Below the pieces are notes generated by a model that worked only from the letters and a program-made list of their open reading frames with translations, was not told where the DNA came from and did not search any database. From positions 744,001-808,000 of the forward strand of contig OZ244860.1 of the NCBI GenBank assembly GCA_965221035.1: DNA of 64,000 nucleotides, given 5' to 3'. Of the stretch, positions 32,373-43,261 are shown in pieces; position 1 is the stretch's first letter, and each line of letters begins with the position of its first letter. The translations under genes and the position numbers were made by a program. This stretch comes from UBA6522 sp965221035 (GTDB lineage Bacteria > Pseudomonadota > Gammaproteobacteria > Steroidobacterales > Rariloculaceae).

Positions 32373-34064
32373 TCAAGTTTCCGGTTGCTGATCCGAGGTC
32401 ATCTGCTCCTTGAGCAAATCGCCCAAAGTCGTTCCCGCCGCGGGTTTTCCGGCCTCGGACTTGTAGCTCGAGATGGCTTGTGCCTCTTCGCTGGCCTCCT
32501 TCTCCTTGACGGAAAGCGTCACACTCCGGTGCCGCCGGTCCATCCCGGTAAGCTTGGCCTGAACCTCGTCTCCCGGCTTGAGCACCATCCTGGCATCGTC
32601 GACACGGTCGCGTGATATCTCCGCCGCCCGCAGATTCCCGATGACGCCGTCCGCCAGCGCCACCTTGGCGCCCCGGGCATCCACTTCCTGAACGATGCCC
32701 CGAACGATGGAACCGGTTGCGTTTTCGGCAATGAACTGGGACAGCGGATCCTTGTCCAGCTGTTTGACGCCCAGGGATATCCGCTCCCTGTCCGGGTCGA
32801 TGGCAAGCACCGTCGTCTCCAGTTCCTCGCCCTTGCGATAGTTGCGCACGGCCACATCGCCCGGCAGATCCCAGGACAGATCGGACAGGTGCACAAGTCC
32901 GTCTATACCCCCCGGCAATCCGATGAAGACTCCGAAATCGGTGATCGACTTGATCTGCCCCTCCACCCGGTCGCCCTTGCGGAAGTTCTGCGCGAAATCG
33001 ACCCACGGGTTGGGCTTGCACTGCTTCAGACCCAGCGAGATGCGCCTCCGGCCCTCATCGATATCGAGCACCATGACTTCCACTTCGTCCCCGATCTGGA
33101 CCACCTTGTGGGGGCTGACGTTCTTGTTCGTCCAGTCCATTTCCGAGACGTGAACCAGGCCCTCCACGCCCTCTTCGATCTCCACAAAACAGCCGTAGTC
33201 GGCGATGTTGGTCACCTTGCCGAACAACCTTGTCTGGTGGGGATAACGGCGCGCGAGGTCCGTCCAGGGATCCGCGCCCAGCTGCTTGAGCCCGAGGGAG
33301 ACGCGGCTGCGTTCCCGGTCGAACTTGAGCACCTTGACGTCCAGTTCGTCTCCGACGTTGACCACCTCCGAGGGATGCTTGACGCGCTTCCAGGCCATGT
33401 CGGTGATGTGCAGCAAACCGTCGATGCCGCCCAGATCGACGAACGCGCCATAGTCGGTGAGGTTCTTGACCAGGCCCTTGAGCGTCAGACCCTCCTTGAG
33501 GTTCTTGAGCAATTCCTCCCGTTCGGCGCTGTATTCCTCCTCCACGACCGCCCGCCGCGAGACGACCACATTGTTGCGCCGCTGGTCCAGCTTGATGACC
33601 TTGAACTCAAGCGTATTGCCCTCAAGGTACGCCGGATCGCGCACCGGCCGCACATCCACGAGGGATCCGGGCAGGAAGGCCCTGACCAGGTCCAGATCCA
33701 CCGTGAAACCACCGCGCACGCGTCCGCTGATGGTTCCCGTGACGATCTTGCCGTCCGTGAACGCCTCCTCCAGGCGGCTCCAGGTGCGCGTGCGCTTGGC
33801 CTTTTCCCTGGACAGCCGGGTCTCGCCGAAGCCGTCCTCCACGGCGTCCAGCGCGACCTCGACTTCGTCGCCTACCGCGACCTCGAGATCGCCATTTTCG
33901 TCGAGGAACTGGTTGGCCGGGATGACGGCTTCAGACTTCAATCCGGCATTGACGATGACCACATCCTGGTTTGCGTCAACCACCGTCGCCTGCAGGATGG
34001 CACCCTGTTTCATCTGCCGATTGGCAAGACTCTCCTCCAGCAATTCGGCAAAGTTCTCACTCAT
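32373..34064 (-). CDS. rpsA: 30S ribosomal protein S1
   Basis: 563 residues, the standard length. MSENFAELLEESLANRQMKQ opens the first of six S1 OB-fold repeats, with the RNA-binding pattern (GxVxxxxDYGAFVDLGGIDG and similar) repeated through the chain. S1 brings mRNA to the 30S subunit. Start: the ATG at 34064, giving the conserved N-terminus; an in-frame upstream extension of 35 codons has no family match. It lies 101 bases after cmk and 45 before ihfB. Confidence 0.97.
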   Translation of the reverse strand: MSENFAELLEESLANRQMKQGAILQATVVDANQDVVIVNAGLKSEAVIPANQFLDENGDLEVAVGDEVEVALDAVEDGFGETRLSREKAKRTRTWSRLEEAFTDGKIVTGTISGRVRGGFTVDLDLVRAFLPGSLVDVRPVRDPAYLEGNTLEFKVIKLDQRRNNVVVSRRAVVEEEYSAEREELLKNLKEGLTLKGLVKNLTDYGAFVDLGGIDGLLHITDMAWKRVKHPSEVVNVGDELDVKVLKFDRERSRVSLGLKQLGADPWTDLARRYPHQTRLFGKVTNIADYGCFVEIEEGVEGLVHVSEMDWTNKNVSPHKVVQIGDEVEVMVLDIDEGRRRISLGLKQCKPNPWVDFAQNFRKGDRVEGQIKSITDFGVFIGLPGGIDGLVHLSDLSWDLPGDVAVRNYRKGEELETTVLAIDPDRERISLGVKQLDKDPLSQFIAENATGSIVRGIVQEVDARGAKVALADGVIGNLRAAEISRDRVDDARMVLKPGDEVQAKLTGMDRRHRSVTLSVKEKEASEEAQAISSYKSEAGKPAAGTTLGDLLKEQMTSDQQPET

Positions 34065-34165
34065 GCATGTTCTTCCGCTTTCGCGGACCTCCGGTCTAAC
34101 GTCCGCCCATCCTGGGCCGACGGTCATCTTGCTCTGCGCCGGCATCCTGCCGGCACCCTTGGAAA

Positions 34166-34855
34166 TCACTCCGGAAGCAAGCCCGCTTCCCCTAGCCAGC
34201 CACGGATACGCGCCGTGACCTCCTCCGGCGTCAACCCGGTGGAATCCACAACGCGAGCGTCCTCGGCTGGCACGAGAGGCGCAACCACGCGTTTGGCGTC
34301 GCGCTCGTCCCGACGGGCGATGTCCTCCGAAAGGTTCGGCAGGCTAACATCAATACCCTTTTGTATCAACTGCTTATAGCGCCTCCGGGCACGTTCGTCA
34401 GGGCTGGCGGTGAGAAAGACCTTCAATGCCGCATCGGGGAAAACCACCGTGCCCATGTCACGCCCGTCCGCAACCAGTCCGGGCGGCCGCGCGCAGGCCC
34501 TCTGCCGAGCCATGAGGGCCTTGCGCACTTCGGGGAACGCGGCGATTCGAGACGCCTGGTCGCCACACTCCTCGGTCCTCAGCAGTGCGGTGACGTCTTC
34601 GCCGTCGAGACGCGTCACTCCGGCACCCGCAGCGGGCGAAAATTCGACCCTCATGCGCGACGCCATCCCGGCCAGCGCCTCCGGCTCGGTCAAGCCTGGC
34701 CCCGCGAGGCTCGCCTTCAGTGCCAGGCAGCGGTACAACGCTCCACTGTCCAGCAGATGCCAGCCCAATAACGTCGCGAGCGACCGGCTGATGGATCCTT
34801 TTCCGGATCCCGTCGGACCGTCAATCGCCACGACCGGCACCGCGTTGCCCGTCAC
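34166..34855 (-). CDS. cmk: Cytidylate kinase
   Basis: 229 residues. The P-loop is VVAIDGPTGSGKGSISRSLA, followed by LLDSGALYRCLALKA, DGRDMGTVVFPDA and the C-terminal RRDERDAKRVVAPL. It phosphorylates CMP and dCMP. Start: the GTG at 34855 shares four bases with the aroA stop (GTGA), indicating coupled translation; a longer frame overlapping aroA further is unlikely. Length and motifs are standard. Confidence 0.95.
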   Translation of the reverse strand: MTGNAVPVVAIDGPTGSGKGSISRSLATLLGWHLLDSGALYRCLALKASLAGPGLTEPEALAGMASRMRVEFSPAAGAGVTRLDGEDVTALLRTEECGDQASRIAAFPEVRKALMARQRACARPPGLVADGRDMGTVVFPDAALKVFLTASPDERARRRYKQLIQKGIDVSLPNLSEDIARRDERDAKRVVAPLVPAEDARVVDSTGLTPEEVTARIRGWLGEAGLLPE

Positions 34856-36210
34856 CCGTCTTCCCCCGCCCAGGTCGTCTCGATGTCGAGACCGCAACCG
34901 GCCGCGACGTTACCGAAGTCGGGAAACGACGTCGACACCTGGTCCGTGCCCAGAATCCGTATGGGACCCCGGGCCACCGCGCCGGCCACTGCAAACGCCA
35001 TGGCGATGCGGTGGTCGCCTTGCGCGTCCACACACCCACCGTTCAACCGGCCTCCTTCGATGACCATTCCGTCAGCTGTTTCAACGACTTCGGCGCCCAA
35101 TCTCCTGAGCCCGTCCGCCATGACGCCGAGTCGGTCGCTTTCCTTGTGGCGCAGTTCTTCGGCACCGCGTATCACGGTCCTGCCCCGGGCCATGGCGGCC
35201 GCGACGAAAACAATCGGAAACTCGTCGATGGCCAGCGGCACCCATTCGGGCGGGACCTCGACTCCGCGCAAGTCGCTCCGGGAAACATGGATGTCGGCAA
35301 CGGGCTCGCCTCCGAGCGACGTCGCGGCGCGGATTTCGACGCGCCCCCCCATGGCCTCGACGATGCTCAACAGCCCGCTGCGCGTCGGGTTCACGCCCAC
35401 GTTCCGGATCAACAATCCCCGAGGGGCCGCGAGCAGTCCGGCGACCAGGAAAAAGGCTGCCGAAGAAAAGTCGCCCGGAATCCCCGTCCGCACCGGCTTG
35501 AGCCGCTCGGGCGCGCGGATCGACACGACTTCGCCGTGGTTGACTTCATCCTGCGTGATGTCGACATCGACGCCCATGGAACTCAGCATCCGCTCGGTAT
35601 GGTCGCGACTGCCGCCCGGCGATCGGACCACGGTCCGGCCGCGGGCACGCAGGCCGGCCAGCAACAGCGCGGACTTGAGCTGCGCGCTGGCCACCGGCAG
35701 CGTGTAGTCGATCGCCTTCAACGGATATCGCCCATGGAGCCGAATCGGGGCGGTCCCCGACCGCGTCTCGACGGTCGCCCCCATGGCGCGAAGCGGTGCG
35801 GCGACCCTTTCCATCGGACGGGCCCGCAGTGATGCGTCGCCTGTCAGTACGCTGGGGAACGGTTGCGACGCCAGGACCCCCGCCAGCAGCCGCATGCCGG
35901 TCCCGGAGTTGCCCATGTCCAGCGACTCCTGGGGTGCCCGCAGGCCATCCAGACCGACCCCCCGCACGAACAGGTCGCTGTCCTTCAGGTCGGCCTCCAC
36001 GCCCATGGCGCGCAACGCCGCCAAGGTGGCGAGACAGTCGTCGCCGGCAAGAAAACCGCTGACGCTGCTGTCTCCCTCGGCCAGCGCGCCCAGCAACGCG
36101 GCACGGTGGGAGATCGACTTGTCGCCCGGCACCTGCAATTTGCCACCCAGCTCGTCCACCGGGCGCACCACGAAGGCTTGCTTCTCACCACCCCGCGAAT
36201 CAGCTTGCAT
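34852..36210 (-). CDS. aroA: 3-phosphoshikimate 1-carboxyvinyltransferase (EPSP synthase)
   Basis: 452 residues. Shikimate-pathway step joining shikimate-3-phosphate and PEP. Motifs: GDKSISHRAALLGALAEGDS at the N-terminus, LDMGNSGTGMRLLAGVLA (both family signatures), LKSALLLAGLRARG, GDFSSAAFFLVAGLL, and RVKESDR-type EELRHKESDRLGVMADG near the C-terminus. The GDHRIAMAFAVAG segment is present. It is followed by cmk with a 4-base overlap and preceded by pheA (47-base gap). In pseudomonads, as I recall, a tyrA domain is fused here; this protein is a plain AroA. Confidence 0.96.
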   Translation of the reverse strand: MQADSRGGEKQAFVVRPVDELGGKLQVPGDKSISHRAALLGALAEGDSSVSGFLAGDDCLATLAALRAMGVEADLKDSDLFVRGVGLDGLRAPQESLDMGNSGTGMRLLAGVLASQPFPSVLTGDASLRARPMERVAAPLRAMGATVETRSGTAPIRLHGRYPLKAIDYTLPVASAQLKSALLLAGLRARGRTVVRSPGGSRDHTERMLSSMGVDVDITQDEVNHGEVVSIRAPERLKPVRTGIPGDFSSAAFFLVAGLLAAPRGLLIRNVGVNPTRSGLLSIVEAMGGRVEIRAATSLGGEPVADIHVSRSDLRGVEVPPEWVPLAIDEFPIVFVAAAMARGRTVIRGAEELRHKESDRLGVMADGLRRLGAEVVETADGMVIEGGRLNGGCVDAQGDHRIAMAFAVAGAVARGPIRILGTDQVSTSFPDFGNVAAGCGLDIETTWAGEDG

Positions 36211-36257
36211 GATTGGCTCTAGGACTGCCGGCGGTTCCGGCAGAATCCGACCGGCCG

Positions 36258-37364
36258 CTACAGCACGGCCTTGGGATAGGAGCCGAGTACACGAAACAGA
36301 TTCGCGTGGGACTTGACCTGATCAAGCGCCTCGCGGACCGGGTCGTCCTCGGCATGGCCCTCGATATCCACAAAGAACACGTAATCCCAACGCCGACGCC
36401 GGGACGGACGCGACTCGATTCGGGTCATGCTGATGTCTCCCCTGGCCAGCGGATCGAGCAATTGATGAAGCACGCCCGCTCCCCTGGTGCCCGCCGAGGA
36501 GAGCAGCAACGAGGTCTTGTCGTCCCCGCTCGGCGGAAACAGCTTGGGGCCGATGACCAGAAACCTTGTCGTGTTGTCGTCGGAATCCTCTATGTTCGGA
36601 ATGACGATGTTCAGCCCGTAGGCCTCCGCCGCCACTTCCCCGGCAATGGCGGCCGTGCCGTCTTCGTCTCGGGCGCGTCGGGCCGCCGCGGCATTGCTCG
36701 AAACCGGAATCGTCTCCAGATTCGGCAAGGATTGAGCGAGCCAGGCACGGCACTGCGCCAGGGACTGGGGGTGGGAACAGATTCGCTCGATCTTGCGTAT
36801 GTCCTGCATTCTTCCCATCAGGTGCTGCCGAATCCGCAGTTCCACTTCGCCGCAGATCCAGAGCGGGGAACTCAGGAACATGTCCAGCGTATGGGTCACG
36901 GTTCCCTCGGAGGAATTCTCGACCGGAACCACGCCGAAGTGGGCGGTCCCGCCCTCGACTTCCCGGAACACCTCGTCGATCGTCGGCAACGGCAGCGCCC
37001 GCACGGAGTGGCCGAACTGCTTGAGCACCGCCGACTGGGTGAAGGTTCCCTCCGGACCCAGGAAGGCGACGGTCAGGGGCTCCTCCTGGGCCAGGCAAGC
37101 GGACATGATTTCGCGGAACACGCGAACCATCTCCGAGTCTCCCAGCGGACCCTGGTTGCGCCGGACCACCTCGCGCAGCACATGGGCTTCGCGTTCCGGG
37201 CGATAAAATTCGGACGAATCGGAATACCCCTTCGCCTTGCCGACCTCGCGGGCGACAACCGCCCGCTCCGAGATCAATTCCTGAACCCGGGCATCGATCT
37301 CATCGATCCGGTTGCGCAACTTCACCAGCGCGGCGTCGCCGTCCGAAGCGGGCTGATCATTCAT
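36258..37364 (-). CDS. pheA: Bifunctional chorismate mutase/prephenate dehydratase
   Basis: 368 residues in three domains. The AroQ chorismate mutase domain (LRNRIDEIDARVQELISERA, ~10-95) comes first. The prephenate dehydratase domain (AFLGPEGTFTQSAVLKQFG, VPVENSSEGTV, NTTRFLVIG) is next. A C-terminal ACT domain (KTSLLLSSAGTRGAGVLHQL, then MTRIESRPSR) gives phenylalanine feedback. It converts chorismate to phenylpyruvate. It lies between serA (27 bases) and aroA (47 bases) in the aromatic/serine operon. Confidence 0.96.
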   Translation of the reverse strand: MNDQPASDGDAALVKLRNRIDEIDARVQELISERAVVAREVGKAKGYSDSSEFYRPEREAHVLREVVRRNQGPLGDSEMVRVFREIMSACLAQEEPLTVAFLGPEGTFTQSAVLKQFGHSVRALPLPTIDEVFREVEGGTAHFGVVPVENSSEGTVTHTLDMFLSSPLWICGEVELRIRQHLMGRMQDIRKIERICSHPQSLAQCRAWLAQSLPNLETIPVSSNAAAARRARDEDGTAAIAGEVAAEAYGLNIVIPNIEDSDDNTTRFLVIGPKLFPPSGDDKTSLLLSSAGTRGAGVLHQLLDPLARGDISMTRIESRPSRRRRWDYVFFVDIEGHAEDDPVREALDQVKSHANLFRVLGSYPKAVL

Positions 37365-37391
37365 TCCGAAACCCTCACCGGCGAAGAATCG

Positions 37392-38570
37392 CTAGCCGTC
37401 CATCAACAGCCGGGCGCAGAGTATGCCATCGATGGAAGCAATACGCTCCATGGTCGCCTCGTCCACGGGCTCGTCCACGTCGATCAGGGTATAGGCCAAT
37501 CCGCCCCGCGAAACATTCAGCAGATCGGCGATATTGATGCTCGCCTCCGCCAGCGCGGTGGAAATCTGACCAACCATGGCCGGTACGTTGGCGTTGGCGA
37601 TGGACAGCCGGTGAACCCGTCGACGCGGAAGGAGCGCGTCCGGGAAGTTGACGGACGAGCGTATTTCGCCGTGTTCAAGATACAACTTCAGGTTCTCCGC
37701 CACCATGACCGCGCAGTTGGCTTCCGCCTCCGTGGTGGACGCCCCCAGGTGGGGCATGCACACCACCCGGGGCTGTCCCAGCAGGTCCGCCGTCGGAAAA
37801 TCCGTGACATAGGCACCGATGCGGTCCGCCCGAATCAGGTCCAGGACCGCAGCGTCATCCACGACACCCTGGCGGGAGAAATTCAGCACGATGGAGCCCG
37901 GCGCAAGCAGCTCCAGGCGGGCCCGGTTGACCATCGCGCGGGTGTCGCCATTCAACGGCACGTGGGGGCTGATCACGTCGGCGCGCTGGAAGATTTCTTC
38001 CAGCTTGTTCGCTTGCTGGACGCCGGAAGAAAGCTGCCAGGCACGGCGAACGGTCACCTTGGGATCGTACCCCACCACCTGCATGCCAAGGGCCAGCGCG
38101 GCGTTGGCGACTTCCACCCCGATGGCGCCGAGGCCGATGACGCCCAGTGTCCGGCTGGGCAGTTCGAACCCGGTGAACCGCTTCTTGCCGGCCTCCACCG
38201 CCGCGCCGATCTGCGCGTCGTCCCCCGACAACCCGCGCACGTACTCTCCCGCCGCCGGCAGGTTGCGGGCGACCATCAACAACGAGCCGATCACCAGTTC
38301 CTTGACCGCATTGGCGTTGGCTCCGGGGGCGTTGAAGACGGGAATTCCACGCCCGCTCAGGGCGTCCACCGGGACATTGTTGACTCCGGCACCGGCACGG
38401 GCCACCGCGTACAGGCTCCGCGGCAAGTCCGCATCGTGCAGATTTTGGGAGCGGAGCATGATCGCGTTCGGCTCGGACACCTCCGGCCCCACCTCGTAGC
38501 GCTCCGCGGGCAGCCGGCGCAAGCCTTCTTCGGCAAGCTTGTTGAACGTCAGGATCCTGAATCTGTCCAT
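37392..38570 (-). CDS. serA: D-3-phosphoglycerate dehydrogenase
   Basis: 392 residues. NAD-binding Rossmann core LGVIGLGAIGVEVANAAL, substrate loop ARAGAGVNNVPVDALSGRGI, the catalytic Arg/Glu region NFSRQGVVDDAAV, and the catalytic His in CMPHLGASTTEAEANCA. A C-terminal ACT domain (ANVPAMVGQISTALAEASIN) allows serine control. First step of serine synthesis, placed directly between serC and pheA. The ATG at 38570 gives the family-like N-terminus MDRFRILTFNKLAEEG. Its ribosome site sits in a 21-base tandem duplication. A GTG/ATG start further upstream would only translate that repeat. Confidence 0.95.
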   Translation of the reverse strand: MDRFRILTFNKLAEEGLRRLPAERYEVGPEVSEPNAIMLRSQNLHDADLPRSLYAVARAGAGVNNVPVDALSGRGIPVFNAPGANANAVKELVIGSLLMVARNLPAAGEYVRGLSGDDAQIGAAVEAGKKRFTGFELPSRTLGVIGLGAIGVEVANAALALGMQVVGYDPKVTVRRAWQLSSGVQQANKLEEIFQRADVISPHVPLNGDTRAMVNRARLELLAPGSIVLNFSRQGVVDDAAVLDLIRADRIGAYVTDFPTADLLGQPRVVCMPHLGASTTEAEANCAVMVAENLKLYLEHGEIRSSVNFPDALLPRRRVHRLSIANANVPAMVGQISTALAEASINIADLLNVSRGGLAYTLIDVDEPVDEATMERIASIDGILCARLLMDG

Positions 38571-38612
38571 TGATACTCCCGTGCTCCCGGTTGATACTCC
38601 CGTGCTCCCGGG
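38571..38612 (-). repeat. Tandem 21-base duplication carrying the serA ribosome site
   Basis: TGATACTCCCGTGCTCCCGG plus one base is present twice in a row (38571-38591 and 38592-38612; only the last base differs). On the minus strand each copy supplies a GGGAGTATCA, and the second copy ends directly at the serA ATG, so the proximal GGGAG is correctly spaced. The farther copy gives a spare site 21 bases upstream. It probably arose by slippage. Confidence 0.85.
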
Positions 38613-38668
38613 TCCGCCCAATCATCAGGCGTCATCCGGTGGCAATCGCATGTCGTTCGAGTGGAGGT

Positions 38669-39751
38669 CTAACCGTACCTGGATTCGAATGCCGTCATGA
38701 ATTCGATCAACGCGTCCACGCCGGTCTCGGGCAGGGCGTTGTAGATGCTGGCCCGCATTCCTCCCACCAGGCGGTGCCCCTTGAGGTTGGCGAGGCCCGC
38801 TTCGGCCGACTCCCGCAGGAACACCGGGTCCAGATCCGAGTCGGCCAGGGTGAACGGGACGTTCATCCAGGACCGGCAGGAAGGCGCCACGGGATTGTTG
38901 AAGAATCCGCTGCGGTCGATCGCCCCGTAGAGCTTGTTCGCCTTGCGTTGATTGCGTTCGGCCATGGCGCCAAGACCGCCCTGCTCCGCGATCCATTCGA
39001 AGACCAGCCCGGCCACGTACCAGGAAAACGTCGGAGGCGTGTTCGACATCGAATCCGTCTCCGCCATGACCTGGTAGTTGACGACTGTCGGGGTCTCGGG
39101 CCGCGCCCGGCCGAGCAGATCGTCGCGCACGATCACCACGGTCACGCCGGGCGGACCGATGTTCTTCTGGGCGCCCGCGTAGATGACCCCGAAGCGGCGC
39201 ACATCCACCGGGCGGGACAGCAGGGTCGAGGACATGTCGGCGACGAGCGGCGCGTCGGTGACGTCGGGAATCTCGTGATATTCCACACCCACCACCGTCT
39301 CGTTGGTCACAAGATGCAGGTACGCCGCATCGTCCGACAGGCGCCATGACGCCGGGTCCGGAATGCTCGTGAAGTTGCCGTCGCGCCCGGAAGCCGCTTC
39401 GTTGGCCCGCAGGTATCGTTTCGCCTCGCCGATCGCCTTGACGCCCCAGTTGCCCGTGGTCACGTAGTCCGCGGAATCACCCGGAGCGGCCAGGTTGAGC
39501 GGCACGGCGGCAAACTGCAGGGTGGCGCCGCCCTGCAGAAACAGGACTCGGTAATTGTCCGGGATGTCCAGCAGCGCGCGAAAGTTGGCTTCGGCCCGTT
39601 CGGCGAGATCGATGAACTCCTTGCCGCGATGGCTGACCTCCATCACCGACATGCCAGTGCCGCGCCAGTCGAGCAGCTCGTCCCTGGCGCGCTCGAGCAC
39701 CGCCGTGGGCAACGTGGCCGGACCCGGTGAAAAGTTGTAGATTCGTTCCAT
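38669..39751 (-). CDS. serC: Phosphoserine aminotransferase
   Basis: 360 residues, class V PLP aminotransferase. MERIYNFSPGPATLPTAVLE is the standard SerC N-terminus; RVLFLQGGATLQFAAVPLNL and the PLP lysine region VIYAGAQKNIGPPGVTVVIV follow, and FTLADSDLDPVFL and KGHRLVGGMRASIYNALPE are near the C-terminus. It makes phosphoserine and also serves pyridoxal synthesis. Start: the ATG at 39751; the longer frame upstream lacks homology. Gap to gyrA is 31 bases, to serA 98. Confidence 0.96.
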   Translation of the reverse strand: MERIYNFSPGPATLPTAVLERARDELLDWRGTGMSVMEVSHRGKEFIDLAERAEANFRALLDIPDNYRVLFLQGGATLQFAAVPLNLAAPGDSADYVTTGNWGVKAIGEAKRYLRANEAASGRDGNFTSIPDPASWRLSDDAAYLHLVTNETVVGVEYHEIPDVTDAPLVADMSSTLLSRPVDVRRFGVIYAGAQKNIGPPGVTVVIVRDDLLGRARPETPTVVNYQVMAETDSMSNTPPTFSWYVAGLVFEWIAEQGGLGAMAERNQRKANKLYGAIDRSGFFNNPVAPSCRSWMNVPFTLADSDLDPVFLRESAEAGLANLKGHRLVGGMRASIYNALPETGVDALIEFMTAFESRYG

Positions 39752-39782
39752 AACCCGCACTTGACCTGCGCGCATCCGCGCC

Positions 39783-42332
<2,550 letters not shown>

Positions 42333-42565
42333 GGAACTTTCTATCGACTACCGATTCGGGTCAGACAATGTGGATGTGACTACGCTTCGGGATTGGCAAC
42401 GCGGTCCGAAACGGCGTGGGATGCGGACGAATCGAGCGACCGCAAGACCTGCTCGGCCCGGCGGTCCGGGTTGCCGAATTTCACTTGGGGAAACCGCAGT
42501 CCATGCGTTCGGGAAGACTGCGTTATTTTAGCACAAGCGGGGCCTGTCCCGGGCCTGAAAACCGC

Positions 42566-42994
42566 TCAAGCAGCGCGGGTTTCAACCACGATTTCCTTCC
42601 CCAATATCCGCAGCGCCTCATCGATGCCGTCGATGGCGGAACGATGCCGGGGATTCAGCATCCGACGGATGCGTTTCTCTTCGACCCCGAGCCGCCGCGC
42701 CAACTCCGCGAGACTTAAACCGGAATCGCGCATCGCGAGCCACAAAGCGGCCTTGGCGGCCGTGATCGGCGGTACCGCCACGAGATACTCCCCGGCGCGA
42801 CGGGCGCTCGGGACCGGCAGTTCATCGGTCCGGTTAAGGCGGCCCGCCACCGCCTCTTCCAGCGCATCAGCCGCCTCGGCCAGCGCTTTAGCCTCGTCCG
42901 CACCCGAGGTGAGGCACTCGGGCAGGTCCCGGAACGAGACAAGGACCTCATCAGCGGAACAACGTTGCAACCGGGCTGGATAGGTAAATCTCAT
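42566..42994 (-). CDS. hicB: HicB-family antitoxin with HTH domain
   Basis: 142 residues. The N-terminal HicB fold starts MRFTYPARLQRC and continues with VSFRDLPECLTSGADEAKAL, ending with a helix-turn-helix (LSLAELARRLGVEEKRIRRM) that in relatives represses its own operon. Start: the ATG at 42994 has GGAG six bases upstream (GGAGTTCACG). The open frame continues into the hicA remnant upstream without a stop, so a fusion product from 43120 is also possible. Its toxin partner is truncated, so it looks like an orphan antitoxin or free repressor. Confidence 0.85.
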   Translation of the reverse strand: MRFTYPARLQRCSADEVLVSFRDLPECLTSGADEAKALAEAADALEEAVAGRLNRTDELPVPSARRAGEYLVAVPPITAAKAALWLAMRDSGLSLAELARRLGVEEKRIRRMLNPRHRSAIDGIDEALRILGKEIVVETRAA

Positions 42995-43108
42995 CGTGAA
43001 CTCCAACGTGCAATGGCTGCCCTTGCCTCGCTCGGTATCGACATGAACCTCTACGCCGCGTTCACGCCCGATCTTGCTGATCTGCTTGATGAACTCGTTT
43101 CCTGTCAT
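42995..43108 (-). pseudogene. hicA: hicA toxin remnant, C-terminal part deleted
   Basis: About 38 residues, MTGNEFIKQISKIGRERG and then VDTERGKGSHCTLEF, match the beginning of HicA, including the GSH that contains the catalytic His. Intact HicA of this type continues with a TTVKDRKKEIG-like segment of ~40 residues. Here the sequence runs straight into the ribosome site and ATG of hicB in the same frame. The second half of the dsRBD-like fold is gone, so toxin activity is unlikely. Confidence 0.75.
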
Positions 43109-43261
43109 CGAGCATACCATAGGGCACCTTCGGCGGAATCAGCAGCGATATTTCCAGTCTTTTCGGCCAGAAATCGGGCCCCGGACTTGTTCCGGCGACG
43201 ATGCGTAATCCCATACCCCGCTATACTTCGCGCCTGTTACCGCCGTCGCGCCCAGTCCACC

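Noticed and set aside
32889..34379. Long plus-strand open frame opposite rpsA
   Set aside because: Shadow of ribosomal protein S1.
36213..38573. Very long open frame on the plus strand across pheA and serA
   Set aside because: Antisense to two well-identified genes; no family motif, typical of GC-rich shadow frames.
42333..42565. Gap between gyrA and hicB examined for tRNA or small RNA
   Set aside because: No cloverleaf, no strong hairpin; only short AT-rich spots likely belonging to the gyrA promoter.
43187..43227. Possible promoter before mtaD (TTGTTC and TATACT)
   Set aside because: The spacing between the boxes is ~29 bases, too long for a standard promoter.
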